DNA from: Lactobacillus sp. Sy-1
Lineage (GTDB): Bacteria; Bacillota; Bacilli; Lactobacillales; Lactobacillaceae
DNA length: 64,000 nt
NCBI RefSeq assembly: GCF_019303535.1
Contig: NZ_JACCIU010000001.1
Span: 1,054,001 to 1,118,000 of the forward strand
Direction: 5' to 3'
The notes beneath the pieces were generated by a model, which was not told where the DNA came from, searched no databases, and saw only the letters and a program-made list of their open reading frames with translations. How positions within the stretch are numbered: position 1 is the stretch's first letter; every line of letters starts with the position of its first letter. Made by a program: the position numbers and the translations under genes. Below, one piece after another: positions 27,809 through 37,371 of the stretch.

Positions 27809-29707
27809 CTAGTTAATGTTTTTAACGTTACTAATTGTTTTCCCATCCCGGACAATTTTATATTCACCCGCCGTCTTCCCGTCTAACTTGAATGGAATGA
27901 TAAACTTGGTATCTTGATAAATTGTAATTCTACGGTAAAGATGGTCAATTGAATTATTCTTATCCTTTACGTAAATATCAATAACGTTGGATTTATTATC
28001 GTTTGATTGGTACGGTAAGTTAACATTTACATTCAATGTGTGCGGACCATTTTGGTTACTATTAGTCTTTTCTCCCTTGGAGACTGAAATAATGACGTTA
28101 TCGCCGTTAAAAACGGTCAATCCAGAATCAGGGTTTTGATTGAACACCATCCCCGCTGGGTAGTCATCATTATACTGGTAATCAAAGGTCGGGTTAAGCC
28201 CCATCATTTCAACGTAACTAGCCGCTTCTTCCTTACTGAGGCCAATCAAGCGCCGCATCGTGAACTCTTTAATTCCGTCAGATACGACAAACTTAATCGT
28301 TTTATCCCGTGGACTGTAAGAATTCCCAGGAACGAAATTTTGTTTTAAAATTTTACCACTACTAAAGGTATCAGAACTAGCAAATTCTCGTTGAACGGTA
28401 AAACCCTGATTGCCCAGTTCTTTGGCGGTAATATCATAATCTTGACCGATGTAGTTGCTCAAATCAATTTTACTGACCCCATTGCTAAGGACTAACGTAA
28501 CTGCCTTATTGCGCAACAACCAGCTTTTGGTCGGTGGATTGGTCACAAAGGCGTGGTTAATTGGAACGTTATCAGCATATTGATATTTGATATGATCAAC
28601 CTTTAACCCACTTTTTTGCAGCTCTTTAATTGCCTGGTTCTTGGATAACCCATTCAAGGACGGGACTTGAACAAAGCAGAAGTGAATAATGAGTAAAAAA
28701 ACCATTAAAACCCCGAATACTACGCTAATCCAAGTCGTCCAAAACACCCAACCAGAGTGTTTTTTGATCCTTGGTAGCTGTTCACCACTAGCGGTATTGT
28801 CTAGCGCATTCAGCTCATTAAAGTCCATAATTTTGGTTTCATCTTCGGCATCCAATGAATGGCTACTAACAAAATGCTTCACGTTCTTTAACTTGGGCGC
28901 TTCATCCAGGGCAAATTTCATTTCATGAATCGAATTGAATCGGTCGTTGGGGTTCTTAGCAGTCGCCTGTAAAACCACGTTTTCAATTGCTACCGGAATT
29001 TTGATCTGATCATTATTTAATGGGGGGAGTGGTTCTCTAGAGTGCTTTAATGCAATTGAAACCGGATTTTCCCCGTCAAATGGAACCCGGCCCGTTAGGA
29101 GTTCGTACATAATGATCCCGAGCGAATAAATATCGGAGCGCTTCGTGGCAACTTCACCACGAACCTGTTCTGGTGATAAGTAGTGAATCGAACCAATAAT
29201 TGAGTTTGTCTGCGTCATCGTTTTTTCAGATGAAAAAATGGCAATTCCAAAGTCGGTAATCTTAACGTTTTGGTTAGCATCAATCAAAACATTTTCAGGC
29301 TTTAAATCACGGTGAACGATGTTATTTTGGTGCGCAACGGAAACTGCATCTAAAATCTGGTTCATAATTTTAATTACGTTCGGTACAGAAATGGGGGCAT
29401 GCATCTTAATGTAGTTCTTTAGGTTCGTTCCCTTAACGTACTCCATGATTGAATATTGAACTCCATCAGCCTCTTCAAATCCATACACTTTAACAATATT
29501 CGCACTATTTAAACGACTGATTGCCATGGCTTCACGCTTGAATTGACTCTTGGTATGTGGATTATCACGAAAGTCGACCCGCAAAAATTTAATCGCTACT
29601 AAGCGATCCGTCTTAAGATCTCTTGCCAGGTAAACATCTGACATTCCACCTTGCCCAATTTGGCCGATAACTCGATAACGAGCATTCAGTAATTGCCCCT
29701 TATTCAT
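27809..29707 (-). CDS. prkC: PASTA-domain Ser/Thr protein kinase (PrkC/PknB/StkP type)
   Basis: 632 residues. An N-terminal kinase domain has the Gly loop IGQGGMSDVY, catalytic HRDLKPENVLID, DFGIAIFS and the activation-loop Thr residues TMTQTNS. One membrane helix spans about residues 320-345 (VFWTTWISVVFGVLM). The outside part holds three PASTA repeats beginning VPSLNGLSKNQAI, DLSNYIGQDYDI and EFTMRRLIGLSKEEA, then a C-terminal extension of about 85 residues. It senses cell-wall muropeptides in relatives. ATG 29707 has AAGGAG about nine bases upstream and overlaps the prpC end by eight bases. A longer frame to 29740 lacks a ribosome site. Confidence 0.96.
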   Translation of the reverse strand: MNKGQLLNARYRVIGQIGQGGMSDVYLARDLKTDRLVAIKFLRVDFRDNPHTKSQFKREAMAISRLNSANIVKVYGFEEADGVQYSIMEYVKGTNLKNYIKMHAPISVPNVIKIMNQILDAVSVAHQNNIVHRDLKPENVLIDANQNVKITDFGIAIFSSEKTMTQTNSIIGSIHYLSPEQVRGEVATKRSDIYSLGIIMYELLTGRVPFDGENPVSIALKHSREPLPPLNNDQIKIPVAIENVVLQATAKNPNDRFNSIHEMKFALDEAPKLKNVKHFVSSHSLDAEDETKIMDFNELNALDNTASGEQLPRIKKHSGWVFWTTWISVVFGVLMVFLLIIHFCFVQVPSLNGLSKNQAIKELQKSGLKVDHIKYQYADNVPINHAFVTNPPTKSWLLRNKAVTLVLSNGVSKIDLSNYIGQDYDITAKELGNQGFTVQREFASSDTFSSGKILKQNFVPGNSYSPRDKTIKFVVSDGIKEFTMRRLIGLSKEEAASYVEMMGLNPTFDYQYNDDYPAGMVFNQNPDSGLTVFNGDNVIISVSKGEKTNSNQNGPHTLNVNVNLPYQSNDNKSNVIDIYVKDKNNSIDHLYRRITIYQDTKFIIPFKLDGKTAGEYKIVRDGKTISNVKNIN

Positions 29708-30461
29708 GATTATCAACTCCTTGATCAAACTGCGCTTCAATGATTAGGACCGTAATATTATCAGAGCCACCGTTTTGATTCGCCAATGTAACTAACTGCT
29801 GACATTTTTCCTGGGTGGACCGACTCGATTGCATAATTAATTGAATTACAGATTCAGAAACTAAGTCGGTCAATCCATCGCTACAAAGTAGGAACTGATC
29901 AGCAGGATTAATCGAGCCATCGGAAATGGCGGGTTCCGCGTTGCTAGAAATCCCTAGGCTCCTTACGATTACGTTTTTATAGGGATAGTTAGCGGCATCT
30001 TGTTTACTAATTTTACCAGCCTTAATCAATTCATTTACGTATGAATGATCCTCAGTCAACTGAGTTAGTTGATTATTACGCAAGAGATACCCCCTGCTAT
30101 CACCAATGTTACAGATGAGATATTGGTTACCGATGTTCAAAAAGCCAACGAAGGTGGTCCCCATGCCCTTTAGCTGCTGGTTTTTAATTGAAATTGATAG
30201 GATTTCATGGTTTTCAAAACTAATTTGTTGTGCAATCCAATTATAAGCCTGCTTCACAGATTGGATTCGTTCATTTTCAAAACGCTTGCCAATCCCTTCG
30301 ACCGCCATTTTAGAAGCAACTTCACCGGCTCGGTTCCCGCCAATTCCGTCAGCAACAATCGCCAAGGCATTATTATTTTGGTCGTAAAAAAAGGAGGCAT
30401 CATCTTCATTTTTAGCCCGGACTTTGCCAATGGCAGTTTCGTATGCGATTTTTAAATTCAT
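29700..30461 (-). CDS. prpC: Stp1/PrpC family PP2C-type protein phosphatase
   Basis: 253 residues. Metal-binding and catalytic motifs are NEDDASF, IVADGIGGNRAGE, CNIGDSRGYLL, LLCSDGLTD and GGSDNITVLII. It dephosphorylates substrates of the neighbouring kinase. AGGTGA lies eight bases before ATG 30461, giving the usual MNLKIAYETAIGKVRAKNED start; a GTG at 30473 overlapping rsmB is less likely. It overlaps prkC by eight bases. Confidence 0.96.
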   Translation of the reverse strand: MNLKIAYETAIGKVRAKNEDDASFFYDQNNNALAIVADGIGGNRAGEVASKMAVEGIGKRFENERIQSVKQAYNWIAQQISFENHEILSISIKNQQLKGMGTTFVGFLNIGNQYLICNIGDSRGYLLRNNQLTQLTEDHSYVNELIKAGKISKQDAANYPYKNVIVRSLGISSNAEPAISDGSINPADQFLLCSDGLTDLVSESVIQLIMQSSRSTQEKCQQLVTLANQNGGSDNITVLIIEAQFDQGVDNHE

Positions 30462-30465
30462 TAAT

Positions 30466-31803
30466 TTAATCACCTGTTTTTACTAAATTAGCAACAAAGA
30501 ATCCATCTGAATCAAAATCATCGGGGTAAATTCGAACCTCACCTGCTTTGGAACCCACACTCCCCAGTTCAATTGGTTGCATCTTAAATTCTGGATGGGC
30601 CGTTAAAAATTGAACTAACACGTCGTGATTCTCCTGGTCAATGATCGTACAAGTACTGTAGGTCAGCTGTCCGCCAGTCTTAATCTTGGGAGCAATCGAA
30701 TCTAAAATCGCCAACTGAATCTGGGCTAAGTGTTGAATATCTTGAATTGATTTTTCATACCTGATTTCAGGCTTACGCCGCATTAGGCCTAATCCTGAAC
30801 ATGGAGCATCAACTAAAACCTGATCAAAGGTCGCATCTGCGTAGACTGTCGCTAACTTTCTAGCATCTAGCGCCTTAGTTTGAACGTAATCATTCAAGTG
30901 CATCCGTTTTGCGTTTTTAACCACTTGTTTTAAACGGCTTTCATGCAAATCAAGGGCAATTACCTGTCCGCTCCCCAATTGAGCTAGTTTTTCCGCGATT
31001 TGGGTGGTCTTACCCCCTGGGGCAGAACAAGCATCCAAAATTAATTGGTGCGGCTGAATGGGCATTGTTTCAACCGGAAGCATCGCACTTTCATCTTGGA
31101 TTGTTAACTCGCCATTTTTAAACTCAGCTGCAGAATTGGCGGAGCGCTCGGTTAGGATGAGTCCATCGGTAGCTAATTGACTATCATGAACCGTAAAGCC
31201 CGCTTGATTTAGCTGGCTAACAAGTTGGTCTCTGCTAACCTCAGCAGTATTAATGCGGACCGATTGCTTCGCCGGTTGGTTAAGCGATGCTAAAATGTGG
31301 GTCGTTTTAGTGGTTCCCACCTGGTCCACTAATTGTTTAATGATCCATGATGGAACGCTAAATTGAACTTGCATTCTTTCTAAAGGGTCCTTAATTTTAT
31401 CGATTGACGGCAGGCCACTCCGGTCAATTTGATGCAATACCCCAGTTACCATCTTGCGAATTCCGTCGTGACCCATGACTTTTGCAATGTTAATCGATTC
31501 GTTAAAAATCGCCCGGGTTGGAATCCGGTCTAAGTATTCCATTTGGTATAGGGCCGTCTTTAACAGCACCAATACCCATGGTTGCACCTTCTTAGGATTT
31601 TTAATGAACGGTGCGATTTGATATTCCAGGGTCAATTTATGTTGGAGCACGCCGTAAACAATGTTGGTCAACAGATTCACGTCGCGTTCCTCAATGTTAC
31701 TGTTTTGAATGATTTGGTTCAATTGTAAACTAGAGTAGGCCCCCTGTTCGATCTTAGTAAGGGTGCTCACAGCTAGTTGTCGTGGATTGTCTGTCTTAGT
31801 CAT
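30466..31803 (-). CDS. rsmB: 16S rRNA (cytosine-967-C5) methyltransferase
   Basis: 445 residues. An N-terminal NusB-like RNA-binding domain (NIVYGVLQHKLTLEY) is followed by the SAM domain with LDACSAPGGKTTQIAEKL, DAPCSGLGLMRRKPE and the second Cys in YSTCTI. It methylates C967 of 16S rRNA (E. coli numbering). It overlaps the fmt stop by eight bases and lies upstream of prpC, the standard priA-fmt-rsmB-prpC-prkC order. Confidence 0.96.
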   Translation of the reverse strand: MTKTDNPRQLAVSTLTKIEQGAYSSLQLNQIIQNSNIEERDVNLLTNIVYGVLQHKLTLEYQIAPFIKNPKKVQPWVLVLLKTALYQMEYLDRIPTRAIFNESINIAKVMGHDGIRKMVTGVLHQIDRSGLPSIDKIKDPLERMQVQFSVPSWIIKQLVDQVGTTKTTHILASLNQPAKQSVRINTAEVSRDQLVSQLNQAGFTVHDSQLATDGLILTERSANSAAEFKNGELTIQDESAMLPVETMPIQPHQLILDACSAPGGKTTQIAEKLAQLGSGQVIALDLHESRLKQVVKNAKRMHLNDYVQTKALDARKLATVYADATFDQVLVDAPCSGLGLMRRKPEIRYEKSIQDIQHLAQIQLAILDSIAPKIKTGGQLTYSTCTIIDQENHDVLVQFLTAHPEFKMQPIELGSVGSKAGEVRIYPDDFDSDGFFVANLVKTGD

Positions 31804-32746
31804 TGGTTATAATCTGCTCCCCAACTTGAATACTTTGGCCCGCTCCATTCAAATAATCGTTAATTTTTTGCTTGGGCTTGCCGGCTGGTTGAATTACATC
31901 TAATTGAATGGTGGTGCCGTCTCCAGCAGCAACCACCAACCGTTTTTTAGTCTTTTCAACAACCACGCCCGGTGCCGCATCAGTGGCATCGGTAAGCGGG
32001 GTTGTCTGCCAAACCTTGGTCCGCTTGCCCTTCAGGGTTGTAAAAGCGGTTGGATCTGGCCGTAACGCCCGGACCTTAGCATCCACTAAGCGGGCAGACT
32101 GTGTAAAGTCAAGGCGTTCTTCATCCCGCTTAATCGTAGGGGAAAATACCACCTTATCAGGATCCTGAGGGGTTCTAGTAGCGGTCCCAGCAATCAGCTT
32201 AGGCAACACGGCTAATAGCATTTGCCGGCCTAATAAGCTTAACTTTTCAAACATGGAGGCGGTGTCATCGGTGGGGCCGATTGGAAGGGCTGATTGCTCA
32301 ATCACATCCCCGGCATCCATTTGTTTAACCATGTAGATAATGGAAATGCCGGTTTCGGCGTCCCCGTTCATAATCGAGTATTGAACCGGTGCTCCACCCC
32401 GGTACTTAGGAAGTAATGAGCCATGCACGTTGATCGCAGCCACCTTAGCAGCAGCAAGGAGCGCGTCCGGAAGAAACTGCCCAAATGCGGCGGTGACAAT
32501 AAAGTCTGGCTTTAATGAAACGACTTCGGCCATTTCAGGACTGCCACTAATCTTTTCTGGTTGAAAGACCGGAATCGATAACTCAACTGCCGCCTCTTTC
32601 ACTGGTGAGGCGGTCAAGATTCGCTTGCGTCCCACTGGTCGATCTGGTTGCGTAACGACGGCCTTTACGTCGTAATCATTTTCCACTAACCCCTTTAAAA
32701 TGGGAACGCTAAACGCTGGGGTACCCATAAATACGATTGATGTCAT
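31796..32746 (-). CDS. fmt: Methionyl-tRNA formyltransferase
   Basis: 316 residues. The formyltransferase domain carries FMGTPAFSVPIL, the catalytic Asn/His/Asp region NVHGSLLPKYRGGAP and MDAGDVI; a C-terminal OB domain follows. It formylates initiator Met-tRNA with 10-formyl-THF, which FolD (42879-43742) helps supply. It sits 13 bases after priA. Confidence 0.97.
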   Translation of the reverse strand: MTSIVFMGTPAFSVPILKGLVENDYDVKAVVTQPDRPVGRKRILTASPVKEAAVELSIPVFQPEKISGSPEMAEVVSLKPDFIVTAAFGQFLPDALLAAAKVAAINVHGSLLPKYRGGAPVQYSIMNGDAETGISIIYMVKQMDAGDVIEQSALPIGPTDDTASMFEKLSLLGRQMLLAVLPKLIAGTATRTPQDPDKVVFSPTIKRDEERLDFTQSARLVDAKVRALRPDPTAFTTLKGKRTKVWQTTPLTDATDAAPGVVVEKTKKRLVVAAGDGTTIQLDVIQPAGKPKQKINDYLNGAGQSIQVGEQIITND

Positions 32747-32759
32747 TCAAAACAACTCC

Positions 32760-35177
32760 TTACATAAAACTAACCGGTTCCGAATCAATGGAAATGTAAA
32801 CGCCGTGCCGAGTGGCAGCTTGATATTGATCCAAGATTGATTCTAACGCCGATTGTAGGTTTGGTTCGTGCTTATACTTAATAATTAATTGATAGTAATA
32901 CTTATTGTTAATTTTCGAAATCGCTGCGGGGGTTGGCCCCAAGATAATATTCCGGTTGGTCAAGTGTTGCCTTAAGAACCGGTCCACTTCATAAATCACG
33001 CTGGCGGATTGATTTTCGTAGTTTGCACTAGCGGTTACCCTGACCGTAAAGAAGTATGGCGGATAATTAGCCAAGTGTCGCATCCGCATTTCCCAACGGT
33101 AAAAGGCCTCGTAATCTTGGTCCTTCGCAAATTGAATCGCCTTATTATCAGGATTATAAGTTTGGATATAGACCTCCCCCTTCTTTTCAGCACGGCCAGC
33201 CCGCCCGCTAACCTGAGTCAATAACTGAAACGTCTTCTCATTCGCCCGAAAATCAGGGAGTTCTAACGAGGTATCGGCATTTAATACCCCCACCAAAGTA
33301 ACGTTCGGAAAGTCCAGGCCCTTGGCAATCATTTGGGTGCCGAGCAGGATATCCGCTTGGCCACTGCCGAAACGGGCTAACAGCTTTTCGTGGGCACCCT
33401 TTCGTTTAGTGGTATCAACATCCATTCTGATCACCCTGGCAGATGGTAACAAGCGGTTGAGCGCCTGTTCCACCTTCTCAGTTCCAGTGCCAAACGAGCG
33501 AAGCTGGTGTCCATGACAATTGGGGCACTCATTTGGGATTGGTTGTTCAAAGCCACAGTAGTGACACTGCATCTTGCGCCCCTTCAAGTGCATGGTCAGT
33601 GAAATGTCGCAGTTCGGGCATTTTAATACGAATCCGCACTCCCGACACATCAGGAACGAAGAATATCCGCGCCGATTCAACATCAAAACAGTCTGCTCGT
33701 GCTTGTTTAAACGGTCTTGAATTGCATCTAACAACGGTTTAGAAAAATCAGTTTGCCCGTCGTTTACGATCACGTTGCGCATATCGACAACCTTAACTGC
33801 TGGCAGGGATTGATTATTGATTCGATGGGGCATCATCAAAAGCTTATAAACGCCCTTGCCAGCCCGCGCCCGCGACTCTAACGAAGGAGTGGCACTCCCC
33901 AACACAACTGGACAATGATTATATTTCCCCCGCCATTTAGCAACTTCACGGGTACTATACCTAGGGGTATCTTCTTGTTTATAACTACTATCATGTTCTT
34001 CGTCCATGATAATGACCCCGATATTTTCCAACGGGGCAAACACCGCAGAACGAGCCCCCACCACAACCTGGGCCTGCCCGGAATTAATCCGCCGCCATTC
34101 ATCATACTTTTCGCCAATTGAAAGGCCACTGTGTAGCATTGCTACCAAGTTACCGAAACGGCCCTTTACCCGGTTAACCATTTGGGGGGTCAACGCAATT
34201 TCTGGCACCAACATTAAGGCCGTTTTGCCAGCCACCAGCGCCTTTTGAATTGCCTGGAGGTACACTTCCGTTTTCCCGGAGCCAGTAACCCCTTCCAGTA
34301 GGTACACGTCGTCATTAGAATTAGTAATCGAAGTGGCAATTTGATCAACCGCCGTTTGTTGATCACCATTAAGTGCTAGCGGATAGTTCCTTGCAACCGG
34401 TTGTTTGGAAGGATCGCGTAGTACCGCAACCTTTTGCTTTTTTAACCATCCCCGCTGGGCCGCCGTATTAACGGTTGCAATTGGAATGCCAAGTTGGTTT
34501 ACCAAGTTCGGCTGAGCCACTTCGGCAGTGGGGTTTTCAATTAACCAATTTAATAGTTTTTGCTGCGCCACAGCGTTTTTGGGCACCCCCGCAAGAACGG
34601 TTTGCAATTCGTTCGGTGATTGGGTAGCGCTAATTTTTAAAACCTGCTTTACACGCGCTTGATTTTTAACCACGTAGTCGACCACTAGTTCGCCATTTTG
34701 CACCGCCTTAATGATTGCTGCCAACTGGTCTGAATTGAAGCGGGCTTCATCATACTCTAATTCGGAATGGTCACCAAATAAATCGACTAACGCATCGGGG
34801 AGTGGCTGTCCATTGGTTTTCAAAATCTTAGTCGACTTTGCGCGCATTACGCTAGGCAACATGGTAAGAACACAACTAATTCGAAAGGCGAAGGTCGTTT
34901 GGGCCAGCCATTTGGAAAGGCTCAATAACTCATCGTTAACCACCGGTGTTAAATCAATAATGGAATCAATCGCCTTCATTTTTCCAGCGTATTCAACGTG
35001 GTCGGTAAAGCCAACGATAAACCCCTGGACCTTGCGTTTGCCGCGCCCAAACGGAACAATGACCCGAATGCCAAGCCGTAAGTCGTTCGCCAGTGCATCC
35101 GGAATCTTATAAGTATAGGGCTTATTTGTCTGCATTGTTGGCACGTCAACTAATACTTGTGCAAATTTCACGGTCAA
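32760..35177 (-). CDS. priA: Primosomal protein N', replication restart helicase
   Basis: 805 residues. Helicase motifs are LEGVTGSGKTEVYLQ, MDEEHDSSYKQ (DEEH box), LGSATPSLES and QVSGRAGRAEK. The two zinc sites are CRECGFVLKCPNCD and CHYCGFEQPIPNECPNC. It reloads the replisome at repaired forks. The start is TTG at 35177 (GGGA five bases before) or GTG at 35171; the difference is two residues. It lies 12 bases after coaBC. Confidence 0.97.
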   Translation of the reverse strand: MTVKFAQVLVDVPTMQTNKPYTYKIPDALANDLRLGIRVIVPFGRGKRKVQGFIVGFTDHVEYAGKMKAIDSIIDLTPVVNDELLSLSKWLAQTTFAFRISCVLTMLPSVMRAKSTKILKTNGQPLPDALVDLFGDHSELEYDEARFNSDQLAAIIKAVQNGELVVDYVVKNQARVKQVLKISATQSPNELQTVLAGVPKNAVAQQKLLNWLIENPTAEVAQPNLVNQLGIPIATVNTAAQRGWLKKQKVAVLRDPSKQPVARNYPLALNGDQQTAVDQIATSITNSNDDVYLLEGVTGSGKTEVYLQAIQKALVAGKTALMLVPEIALTPQMVNRVKGRFGNLVAMLHSGLSIGEKYDEWRRINSGQAQVVVGARSAVFAPLENIGVIIMDEEHDSSYKQEDTPRYSTREVAKWRGKYNHCPVVLGSATPSLESRARAGKGVYKLLMMPHRINNQSLPAVKVVDMRNVIVNDGQTDFSKPLLDAIQDRLNKHEQTVLMLNRRGYSSFLMCRECGFVLKCPNCDISLTMHLKGRKMQCHYCGFEQPIPNECPNCHGHQLRSFGTGTEKVEQALNRLLPSARVIRMDVDTTKRKGAHEKLLARFGSGQADILLGTQMIAKGLDFPNVTLVGVLNADTSLELPDFRANEKTFQLLTQVSGRAGRAEKKGEVYIQTYNPDNKAIQFAKDQDYEAFYRWEMRMRHLANYPPYFFTVRVTASANYENQSASVIYEVDRFLRQHLTNRNIILGPTPAAISKINNKYYYQLIIKYKHEPNLQSALESILDQYQAATRHGVYISIDSEPVSFM

Positions 35178-35189
35178 TCGAATCCCTTC

Positions 35190-36413
35190 TTATTTTTGGT
35201 TTAAATCCTGAGCAACCAAGTCCACCAATTGTTCCGCAATTGCCGGCTTAGGCAACACCTTTGTTTGAATCGGCGCATGGTCGGTCCGCAAGAAGGTTAC
35301 CTGGTTGTCGTCACTACTGAACCCAATTTGCGGGTTCGAAACATCGTTGGCGACCAGTAAATCTAGTCCCTTCGACCGTAATTTTTTCAGAGCGTTTTCA
35401 CGCAAATCGTTAGTCTCAGCAGCAAAGCCTACCGTATATTGGTCCGAACGTTTAATCTTAGCCACCGCCTTTAAAATATCATCAGCTTCCCTAAAATGGA
35501 GGGTAAAGGTATCAGACTGAGCGGCTTTTTTAATTTTTTGGGGTTGCACCCGTACGGATTGAAAATCAGCAACGGCAGCAGTCATTATTAATACGTCATT
35601 TGTCTTCATTAATTGTAGCACAGCCGCTTGTAATTCCGAACTAGTTACCACGTTGACCACCTTGATGCCGGCTGGAATTGAAACCCGGACGTCCGCACAA
35701 ATTAAGGTAACTTCAGCGCCTAAGTCTGCAGCTGCCTTTGCAACTGAGACCCCCATCTTTCCGGAAGAGGCGTTGGTAATGAACCTGACCGGATCAATCG
35801 GCTGTCGGGTGGCCCCTGCTGTCACTAGGACCCGGCGGCCGCGAAGACTATGGGTTGGTGGCGTCTGCTTTAATTTAACTAATGTTTGAATCCGCTCCAT
35901 TACTAACTCTGGTTCCACCATCCGACCCGGCGCAGCGTAACCTTCGGCTAAAAAGCCAATGGTGGGGGCGATAATTGCAATCCCGTCCTGTTTGATCGTA
36001 GCTAAGTTGCGTTGTGTTGCTGGGTTCGCTAACATGTGGTCATTCATTGCCGGAACAACCAGCTTTTGGGAATCAGTAGCGAGGAGCGTGGTGCTGATCA
36101 CATCGTCAGCAATTCCGTTCGCAAGCTTAGCAATCGTATTGGCATCGGCAGGCATTACTACGGCTAAATCGGTCCACTGCGCAACTTCGATGTGAGTAAT
36201 TTGATCAGCATCCATCCCAGCCGAATGGTTGGTTATCACCGAATGCTTGGATAAGGCCTGAAAACTAAGCGGTTGAATGAATTCTAACGCTCCATCCGTC
36301 ATCAAGACCCGTACATTAGCCCCAGCTTTAACCAATAACCTAGTCATCACTAAGCTCTTGTAAGCTGCGATGCTCCCTGTTACGTATAGTGCTACGTTTA
36401 AATTTTTAATCAT
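35190..36413 (-). CDS. coaBC: Bifunctional phosphopantothenoylcysteine decarboxylase/synthetase
   Basis: 407 residues. The N-terminal flavin-dependent CoaC half contains GSIAAYKSL, the active-site His in TNHSAGMDADQITHIEVA and PAMNDHMLANPATQRN. The C-terminal CoaB half has LVTAGATRQPIDPVRFITN, SSGKMGVSVA and AVADFQSV. It makes 4'-phosphopantetheine for coenzyme A and ACP. GGAGG five bases before ATG 36413 sets the start rather than the TTG at 36425. Confidence 0.96.
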   Translation of the reverse strand: MIKNLNVALYVTGSIAAYKSLVMTRLLVKAGANVRVLMTDGALEFIQPLSFQALSKHSVITNHSAGMDADQITHIEVAQWTDLAVVMPADANTIAKLANGIADDVISTTLLATDSQKLVVPAMNDHMLANPATQRNLATIKQDGIAIIAPTIGFLAEGYAAPGRMVEPELVMERIQTLVKLKQTPPTHSLRGRRVLVTAGATRQPIDPVRFITNASSGKMGVSVAKAAADLGAEVTLICADVRVSIPAGIKVVNVVTSSELQAAVLQLMKTNDVLIMTAAVADFQSVRVQPQKIKKAAQSDTFTLHFREADDILKAVAKIKRSDQYTVGFAAETNDLRENALKKLRSKGLDLLVANDVSNPQIGFSSDDNQVTFLRTDHAPIQTKVLPKPAIAEQLVDLVAQDLNQK

Positions 36414-36430
36414 TTTGACCTCCAAATATT

Positions 36431-36464
36431 AAAAAAGCCCTTGTGAATTTCACAAAGGGTTTTT
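36431..36464 (-). terminator. Terminator between rpoZ and coaBC
   Basis: Minus-strand CCCTTTGTGAAATTCACAAGGG hairpin ends in TTTTTT. No promoter is evident after it, so read-through into coaBC is likely. Confidence 0.7.
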
Positions 36465-36481
36465 AGAGTAAAACAATCAGT

Positions 36482-36676
36482 CTAACGGTCAATTTGAACA
36501 ACGCCCGCAGCAATTTCTTCGAACGCCTTTCCGATTGATTTTTGGGACTTGTATTCTGACAATAGTGGCTTAGCACCGGCATCTAATTCGTGCGCACGCT
36601 TACTTGCCAACATGATTAATGAGTAACGAGAATTAACTTGGGTCAATAATTTATCAACAGATGGGTATAGTAACAT
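36482..36676 (-). CDS. rpoZ: RNA polymerase omega subunit
   Basis: 64 residues. It begins [20 protein letters not shown] and carries the conserved [12 protein letters not shown] helix of the omega family, which helps RNA polymerase assembly. Its ATG overlaps the gmk stop by one base (TAATG at 36676). The gmk-rpoZ-coaBC order is typical of Firmicutes. Confidence 0.95.
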   Translation of the reverse strand: MLLYPSVDKLLTQVNSRYSLIMLASKRAHELDAGAKPLLSEYKSQKSIGKAFEEIAAGVVQIDR

Positions 36677-37293
36677 TAATTTTCATCTCCTAACATTGAA
36701 AGGTAATCGGGCATTACCCGGGTTACCTTAAGTCGTTCACTTCTAACGATGTTTTTGATGCTTGCAACGGCGTTTGCTACCTCGTCGTTTAAAACGGCGT
36801 AATCGTAGTTGCGCATCATCTTAATTTCGCTCACGGCAGTGTGAATTCGCTTATTAATCACGTCCATTTCATCAGTGCCACGACCAATTAAGCGGTTCTT
36901 TAATTCTAGCAAATCAGGTGGCGTCAAGAAGACAAACACCCCTTCAGGTGAATTAGCACGCACCTGCATCGCACCGTTCACTTCGATTTCAAGAAAAACA
37001 TCTCTTCCTGATTCGAGGGTTTTATTAACGTATTCTAGTGGTGTGCCATAGTAGTTATCAACGTACTTAGCATATTCCAACATCTCACCATTCTTGATTT
37101 TTTCTTCGAATTCTTCCTTCGATACGAAGAAATAATCCACCCCATTTTGTTCCCCTTCACGTGGTTTTCTAGTCGTCATTGAAATTGAGTACTGAAAATC
37201 AACGTCAGGTTCATTAAAAAGTGCCTTTCTAACAGTTCCCTTACCAACACCAGAAGGCCCTGATAAAACAATCAACATTCCTCTTTTAACCAT
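36676..37293 (-). CDS. gmk: Guanylate kinase
   Basis: 205 residues. The P-loop is [19 protein letters not shown]-binding residues are in [14 protein letters not shown] and [12 protein letters not shown], then YYGTPLEYV and [12 protein letters not shown]. It makes GDP from GMP. ATG 37293 has GAGGGG about ten bases before it; an upstream TTG (37311) would place the Shine-Dalgarno inside the gene. It heads the unit driven by the promoter at 37329-37357. Confidence 0.96.
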   Translation of the reverse strand: MVKRGMLIVLSGPSGVGKGTVRKALFNEPDVDFQYSISMTTRKPREGEQNGVDYFFVSKEEFEEKIKNGEMLEYAKYVDNYYGTPLEYVNKTLESGRDVFLEIEVNGAMQVRANSPEGVFVFLTPPDLLELKNRLIGRGTDEMDVINKRIHTAVSEIKMMRNYDYAVLNDEVANAVASIKNIVRSERLKVTRVMPDYLSMLGDEN

Positions 37294-37328
37294 TTTTAAA
37301 TGTCCCCTCAAAATAAGCTATTACTTAT

Positions 37329-37357
37329 ATTATCACTTTTTTTAAGTAATTTATCAA
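37329..37357 (-). promoter_or_regulatory. Promoter of gmk-rpoZ-coaBC unit
   Basis: Minus-strand TTGATA (plus 37352-37357), 17-base spacer, GATAAT (plus 37329-37334), just after the recN stop. Confidence 0.65.
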
Positions 37358-37371
37358 CCCATTAATTTCGA

